Below are positions 5,917 through 8,766 of a stretch of 8,766 nucleotides of DNA, piece after piece. The stretch's first letter is position 1. Every line of letters starts with the position of its first letter. The DNA is from JBBIRM01 sp964517975 (lineage in GTDB: Bacteria; Desulfobacterota; BSN033; UBA1163): assembly GCA_964517975.1 (NCBI GenBank), contig CAZFDM010000074.1:1-8766 (forward strand), read 5' to 3'. The notes under the pieces were generated by a model. It saw only the letters and a list, made by a program, of their open reading frames with translations. It made no database searches and had not been told where the DNA came from. The translations under genes and the position numbers were made by a program.

Positions 5917-6252
5917 TCAAATCTGATTCATCTTCTCTTTGACTGCCAAAACTGCCTGTTCTGGCGTAGGGACCCCCATTGAAACGACTTCCCCATCCAG
6001 TACGATGATGGGTAGAGCCGCTGGACCAAAGGAACGGAAAAGGCGTACAACAGGGAGATGATTCTTCATATCAGTACCTTTTGTAACATCGATTACCTCT
6101 ACCTGACATTCAAACTCCCTCTCCAGAGCACTCTTAAGTTTCTGAACTTCTTCTTCGCTCTGTCCGATGGGACCACAGCATGAAGATTGGTGTCCGCAAG
6201 GAAATTGCTGGGGCATCATAAAAATCTGTAAATTTTTTTGATTGGTTGACAT
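5917..6252 (-). CDS. Thioredoxin-fold Cys-rich protein, ArsD-like
   Basis: I choose the ATG at 6252 because a perfect AAAGGAGG SD lies just upstream. The longer frame from 6297 overlaps the permease gene and would include that SD as coding sequence. The product has 111 residues: an opening strand LQIFMMPQQ, then FPCGHQSSCCGPIGQ with C19, C25 and C26, strand CQVEVIDV (C49), a helix, and ALPIIVLDGEVVSMG with the cis-Pro position of thioredoxin folds at P81. The ending, LP-I-VLDGE-V followed by a short helix, closely resembles ArsD, the metallochaperone that passes As(III) to ArsA using vicinal Cys, but the Cys layout differs and no arsA is present. Possible roles are As(III) carrier or thiol reductant. 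It sits 13 bp after the permease gene in the arsR operon. Confidence 0.8.
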   Translation of the reverse strand: MSTNQKNLQIFMMPQQFPCGHQSSCCGPIGQSEEEVQKLKSALEREFECQVEVIDVTKGTDMKNHLPVVRLFRSFGPAALPIIVLDGEVVSMGVPTPEQAVLAVKEKMNQI

Positions 6253-6265
6253 AATTTTTCCTCCT

Positions 6266-7576
6266 TTAAAGAAGAATATTGTATAGATATCCTGCAATCA
6301 CGCAGCCCAAAAAACTTATTCCGACATAAAGGGCTAAAAGCCTTGCCTTGAAGACACCGGAGAGCATGGCGATAGATGGAAGAGATAGCCCTGGTCCTCC
6401 AAGAAGATAGGCCAATGTCGCTCCTCCACCCATTCCTTTCGAAATCAGGGCCAAAGCCGTTGGAACCTCCACATAAGTGCATACATAGGCTAAAACGGCT
6501 ACAACCGATGAGATGAGGACTGAATTCAATTGCTCACCGCCCACAAGACTTACCACAATACTTGTGGGGAGAAGAACCTTGATTGCCCCTGCAATGATGA
6601 CAGCAAGCACGAGGTAGTAGTTAAGCTGAAGGAACAAATCCCAGGCAGTTTGAATCATCTTGATGAGTCTCTGTTTAAAACCCTGTCTCATATCGCCGGT
6701 AGGAAGAACGAAGCAGGCTCCTGCCGCATCGGTTGAGACTTCCTTCACTTCGGGAAGATGCCAGAGGCCATTCTTATCCCGATCTAAAATCCCTGCCTCT
6801 CCTAAAAGATAGAGTTTCTCTTCCTCCCCAGGAGCTAATTTCTCAGTGGGCAGTTTGCCTGGATTTTTAGAAAGTGCCATGGCGGTCTTGAAGGCAAACT
6901 GCTGAAGCTCTGCCGGCAGGGTTGGAACGACGCTCAATTTTATAAATCTTCTCAAAAATCTCTCTCTCCTCTGCCAATAGGAGACAACTCCGCCCACGGC
7001 GAGGGCAATCCCGAGGGTCCCAAGAATCCTGCCAATCGCCAAGGGCCACCCGAGTATTCCTGCGGTCATAAAGACGGCCGGAATATTGAGCATCGGTGCC
7101 GAAATGAGGAAAGCCATCGTCGGTCCTAACGGAATTCCGGCCTCCACCATTCCAGCCAGAACAGGCACAATCCCACAGGAACATATTGGAATGACGGCTC
7201 CTGCTGTTGCCGCAGCAAAATTGGAACCTATGCCACCTCTGCCCATTCTCCTTTTTACCTTCTCCCAGGGGACAAAGACTACCAGGGCCGCGGCAATCAA
7301 CATCCCCACGATCCAGTATTGAAAGAGCTCTACGAGAACAGCAGACCCTTTAATATAGATAAACCAGAGCACCTGAGGGATATTCCAGGAGAGAGGGGTC
7401 TCAATCTCTAAAAGCCTTGCCTCATCTCCTGTGATCCCCTTGGGTTGGAGAAGCCCATAGTAATAAAGTGAACTCATGGAGAGATTATGGATATAAGCAT
7501 AAAGAAGACCGCTTCCATAAAGAAGCGCAACAATCAGTAAATAGATCCATTCCTTTCCAATCGGTTTTCTGAACAT
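6266..7576 (-). CDS. arsP: ArsP/YraQ-family permease (probable organoarsenical efflux)
   Basis: This 436-residue integral membrane protein has hydrophobic segments at about 10-28, 78-102, 120-145, 150-175, 180-200, 318-345, 350-368, 385-405 and 410-435. The family signature is present: GAVIPICSCGIVPVLAGMVEAG (C132, C134) in the first half, a PTMAFLISAPMLN segment, and a CTYVEVPTALALI segment (C366) in the second, mirrored half. A hydrophilic region at about 202-300 separates the halves. ArsP exports trivalent organoarsenicals such as methylarsenite, which suits the arsM gene downstream. Other YraQ-like permeases have unknown substrates, so the substrate is inferred from context. A GAGGAG SD lies inside the end of arsR, five bases away, indicating coupled translation. 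No frameshift or truncation is seen. Confidence 0.88.
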   Translation of the reverse strand: MFRKPIGKEWIYLLIVALLYGSGLLYAYIHNLSMSSLYYYGLLQPKGITGDEARLLEIETPLSWNIPQVLWFIYIKGSAVLVELFQYWIVGMLIAAALVVFVPWEKVKRRMGRGGIGSNFAAATAGAVIPICSCGIVPVLAGMVEAGIPLGPTMAFLISAPMLNIPAVFMTAGILGWPLAIGRILGTLGIALAVGGVVSYWQRRERFLRRFIKLSVVPTLPAELQQFAFKTAMALSKNPGKLPTEKLAPGEEEKLYLLGEAGILDRDKNGLWHLPEVKEVSTDAAGACFVLPTGDMRQGFKQRLIKMIQTAWDLFLQLNYYLVLAVIIAGAIKVLLPTSIVVSLVGGEQLNSVLISSVVAVLAYVCTYVEVPTALALISKGMGGGATLAYLLGGPGLSLPSIAMLSGVFKARLLALYVGISFLGCVIAGYLYNILL

Positions 7577-7581
7577 ATATG

Positions 7582-7998
7582 TTAACTCCTCTTTTTCGAT
7601 TTCTTTAACTGGCCTATTAACTTCAAATATTTCTGGTTATTATAACCTACGACACATCGCCCCCTTTGCCTCAAGCGAAGCCTTAAGGCCAGCCTTTGAC
7701 GATCTTCATCAAATAACGACCCATTCAAATGATGGTTTATCGCTTCTACCAATTGCCGAACCAAAGGTGTTGGTCGATCTGGAATCGAATAGCTCACCCA
7801 TATCCCATCCCGGCTGTCTTCAACCAATCCTGCTCTTCTGAGGATATTGAGGTGGCGTGAGATCAAATATTGAGGTAAATTTAATGAATCCACAATTTCA
7901 CAGACGCAAATAGGTTTATTGAAGCCTGTCAAAAGCTTCATGATACGAATACGCGTCTCGTCAGAGAGCGCTTTAAATAATTCAATTTCGGGTTTCAT
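7582..7998 (-). CDS. arsR: ArsR/SmtB-family metalloregulatory repressor
   Basis: This 138-residue protein has a winged helix-turn-helix of the ArsR family: FKALSDETRIRIMKLL (8-23), then ICVCEIVDSLNLPQYLISRHLNILRRAGLV (30-59) with C31 and C33 in the helix that forms the As(III) site of enterobacterial ArsR (ELCVCDL). The usual third Cys three residues later is replaced (V36/D37). C115, in a basic C-terminal extension (RLRLRQRGRC), might supply a third ligand. The protein is longer than typical ArsR by about 20 residues, mostly this Arg/Lys-rich tail. No SD precedes the ATG and the promoter is very close, so the mRNA may be nearly leaderless. It probably represses its own operon via 8005-8026 and releases DNA on binding trivalent arsenic; antimony is also possible. 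Confidence 0.93.
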   Translation of the reverse strand: MKPEIELFKALSDETRIRIMKLLTGFNKPICVCEIVDSLNLPQYLISRHLNILRRAGLVEDSRDGIWVSYSIPDRPTPLVRQLVEAINHHLNGSLFDEDRQRLALRLRLRQRGRCVVGYNNQKYLKLIGQLKKSKKRS

Positions 7999-8004
7999 AA
8001 GTTT

Positions 8005-8026
8005 ATATGCACATATTTACATATTT
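8005..8026. promoter_or_regulatory. Probable ArsR operator: palindrome plus 8-bp tandem repeat
   Basis: ATATGCACATAT (8005-8016) has perfect 5-bp inverted arms around a 2-bp centre. It abuts a tandem duplication of ACATATTT (8011-8018 and 8019-8026). AT-rich inverted and direct repeats containing ATAT/CATAT are typical of ArsR/SmtB sites. The site lies between the -35 hexamer and the arsR ATG, where bound repressor would block polymerase. Confidence 0.55.
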
Positions 8027-8041
8027 TTGGAGAATTGTCAA
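8014..8041 (-). promoter_or_regulatory. Promoter of the arsR operon
   Basis: A perfect -35 TTGACA (8041-8036, minus strand) is followed after 16 nt by TAAATA (8019-8014), or after 17 nt by AAATAT, as weak -10 hexamers. Either would start transcription only about 10 bases before the arsR ATG. The -10 overlaps the operator repeats. The -35 is convincing; the -10 assignment is not settled. Confidence 0.5.
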
Positions 8042-8065
8042 GAGGAGAGCCTTCTCATTTTTCCA

Positions 8066-8344
8066 CTACCCGCAGCAAGAAGGCACCCCTTTAATCATGA
8101 AGCCATTTTTGCAATCAAAGGTGGCGTTAGAAAGGGCCTCATGGGCCGCGGGCTCCACATAGATCTTCAAGTTTTTCTTTTCTATTATTAGATCTCCATC
8201 CTCTCCTTTTTCTGTCACATCAAGACCGTAGGAAGTACAGCACCCGCCTCCGGAGATTAAGATTCTGATATTGGAATCCTTCGCATCTGCTTCGGATAGG
8301 ATCTTTTTAAACTGCCTTACTGCTGCATCCGTGATTTCTAACAT
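8066..8344 (-). CDS. HesB/IscA-like protein with Cys-Cys-Gly C-terminus
   Basis: This 92-residue protein fits the Fe-S biogenesis (HesB/IscA) fold: MLEITDAAVRQFKKIL helix, strand NIRILISGGGCCTSYGLDV with C35-C36, IYVEPAAHEAL helix/strand and FDCKNGFMIKGVP. C35 matches the first conserved IscA Cys. The canonical C-terminal CGCG-SF tail is missing; instead it ends PSCCG (C90, C91), with an extra C78. It may therefore not be a standard A-type cluster carrier, but one of the HesB-like small proteins, a group that includes known selenoproteins in other bacteria. A strong AGGAGGTG SD precedes the ATG, 23 bp after the previous gene. It lies just upstream of the arsR promoter on the same strand. A role in thiol or arsenic chemistry is only inferred. 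Confidence 0.85.
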   Translation of the reverse strand: MLEITDAAVRQFKKILSEADAKDSNIRILISGGGCCTSYGLDVTEKGEDGDLIIEKKNLKIYVEPAAHEALSNATFDCKNGFMIKGVPSCCG

Positions 8345-8367
8345 GGGTTCACCTCCTGATACTTTAA

Positions 8368-8766
8368 TTAACCAAATTGTAATGTCATTGGTTTTCCTTT
8401 TTTCAAAGGTTCAATGCCTAATGGAGTGTTTATATTTTCAAATTCAATTACCTGACAGTCGGTCCCATCAGAGCAAAAAAGAATCTCCAAAGTTCTATAG
8501 ATCTCTTCATATCGCTTGCCCAGTTGGGCTCTCAGGTGCATCTGCCTCTCCTTGTAGGTGAGATGGTTTTCCCGAAAACCAATGTTTTCCCTCTCCAGCA
8601 TGGTCTCTGTTTGTAACTGGACCTCAAAGACCTGATGGTTGCGTTGAATCGCAATCTTATACGCCTCAAATCCACTCTTCTTTCTTTTCGGCCCCAGATA
8701 ATCCTTTACCTCCAAAAGTTCATGGCGATGGCGCCCGTGAAACCACTGAATCGTCTTCTGTAATGC
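8368..8766 (-). CDS. Partial unrecognised protein with faint RelA/SpoT-synthetase-like motifs (5' end outside window)
   Basis: The frame is open to the right-hand edge, giving 132 residues. The in-frame TTG at 8715 is not a necessary start, because reading continues through ALQKTIQWFHGRHRHELLEV before it. The segment VKDYLGPKRKKSGFEAYKI followed by FEVQLQTETMLERENIGF is reminiscent of the RelA/SpoT nucleotidyltransferase end (KDYIxxPKxxGYxSxH, then EVQIRT), and NHLTYKERQ could match the HWxYK segment after it. However, the Ser and His of the GYxSxH motif are absent (GFEAYK), so if the family call is right it is divergent or inactive. The C-terminus (GIEPLKKGKPMTLQFG) adds nothing diagnostic. 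It probably shares a transcript with the HesB-like gene 23 bp downstream. The coding call is secure; the family is a low-confidence guess. Confidence 0.6.
   Translation of the reverse strand, partial: ALQKTIQWFHGRHRHELLEVKDYLGPKRKKSGFEAYKIAIQRNHQVFEVQLQTETMLERENIGFRENHLTYKERQMHLRAQLGKRYEEIYRTLEILFCSDGTDCQVIEFENINTPLGIEPLKKGKPMTLQFG

Noticed and set aside
6253..6297. Longer start for the thioredoxin-fold gene (ATG at 6297).
   Set aside because: It would translate through the SD of the ATG at 6252 and overlap the permease end; the extra residues (IYTIFFFKGGK) are the read-through of that SD.
1..8766. CRISPR array, insertion sequence, tRNA or rRNA.
   Set aside because: I saw no regularly spaced repeats, transposase motifs, tRNA cloverleaf or rRNA signature on either strand.

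Overview
The window is a compact arsenic-response locus. Every gene I can support lies on the minus strand, so transcription runs from high to low coordinates. Short gaps, ATGA stop/start overlaps and good Shine-Dalgarno (SD) sequences indicate operons. The organism looks like an anaerobic Desulfobacterota/Deltaproteobacteria-type bacterium. This is an inference from the gene style (ArsR-ArsP-ArsM, a NtrC-type regulator, FmdB and HesB-like small proteins) and from a likely selenoprotein; no rRNA or other marker gene is present.

Layout, in transcription order. (1) 8766-8066: the 3' part of an unrecognised gene with faint RelA/SpoT-like motifs, then a HesB/IscA-like protein ending in Cys-Cys-Gly. 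(2) 8041-7999: a promoter and operator region with TTGACA, an 8-bp tandem repeat and a 12-bp palindrome. (3) 7998-5686: arsR, an ArsP/YraQ-type permease, a thioredoxin-fold ArsD-like Cys protein and an FmdB-type zinc ribbon. (4) 5685-5498: a gap with one copy of a 35-bp repeat, a weak terminator-like hairpin and a possible 26-codon ORF overlapping the arsM start. (5) 5497-4057: arsM (arsenite methyltransferase), a small gene that appears to be read through two in-frame UGA codons, and a Met-rich 71-residue protein. (6) 4056-3872: a gap with the second repeat copy and a good sigma70-type promoter. (7) 3871-135: a PhnD-like periplasmic binding protein, a membrane histidine kinase and a NtrC-type sigma54 activator, resembling AioX-AioS-AioR. 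(8) 138-1: the start of a secreted protein running off the window.

Working model: ArsR de-represses the operon when trivalent arsenic is present. ArsM methylates arsenite and the ArsP-type permease exports trivalent organoarsenicals. Several small Cys-rich proteins, four of them carrying vicinal Cys-Cys-Gly motifs, could bind or pass on As(III). The three-component system would sense arsenic in the periplasm and activate a sigma54 promoter that I do not find in this window. No ArsC, ArsB, Acr3 or ArsA is present here.

The most notable find is at 4247-4600. A strong SD and ATG begin a frame that meets UGA at codons 14 and 17 (U-V-T-U), then continues in the same frame into a 97-residue ORF that has no good SD of its own. 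A perfect 5-bp stem with loop AGUUA lies 17 nt after the second UGA, matching bacterial SECIS geometry. I propose a UxxU selenoprotein in an arsenic operon.
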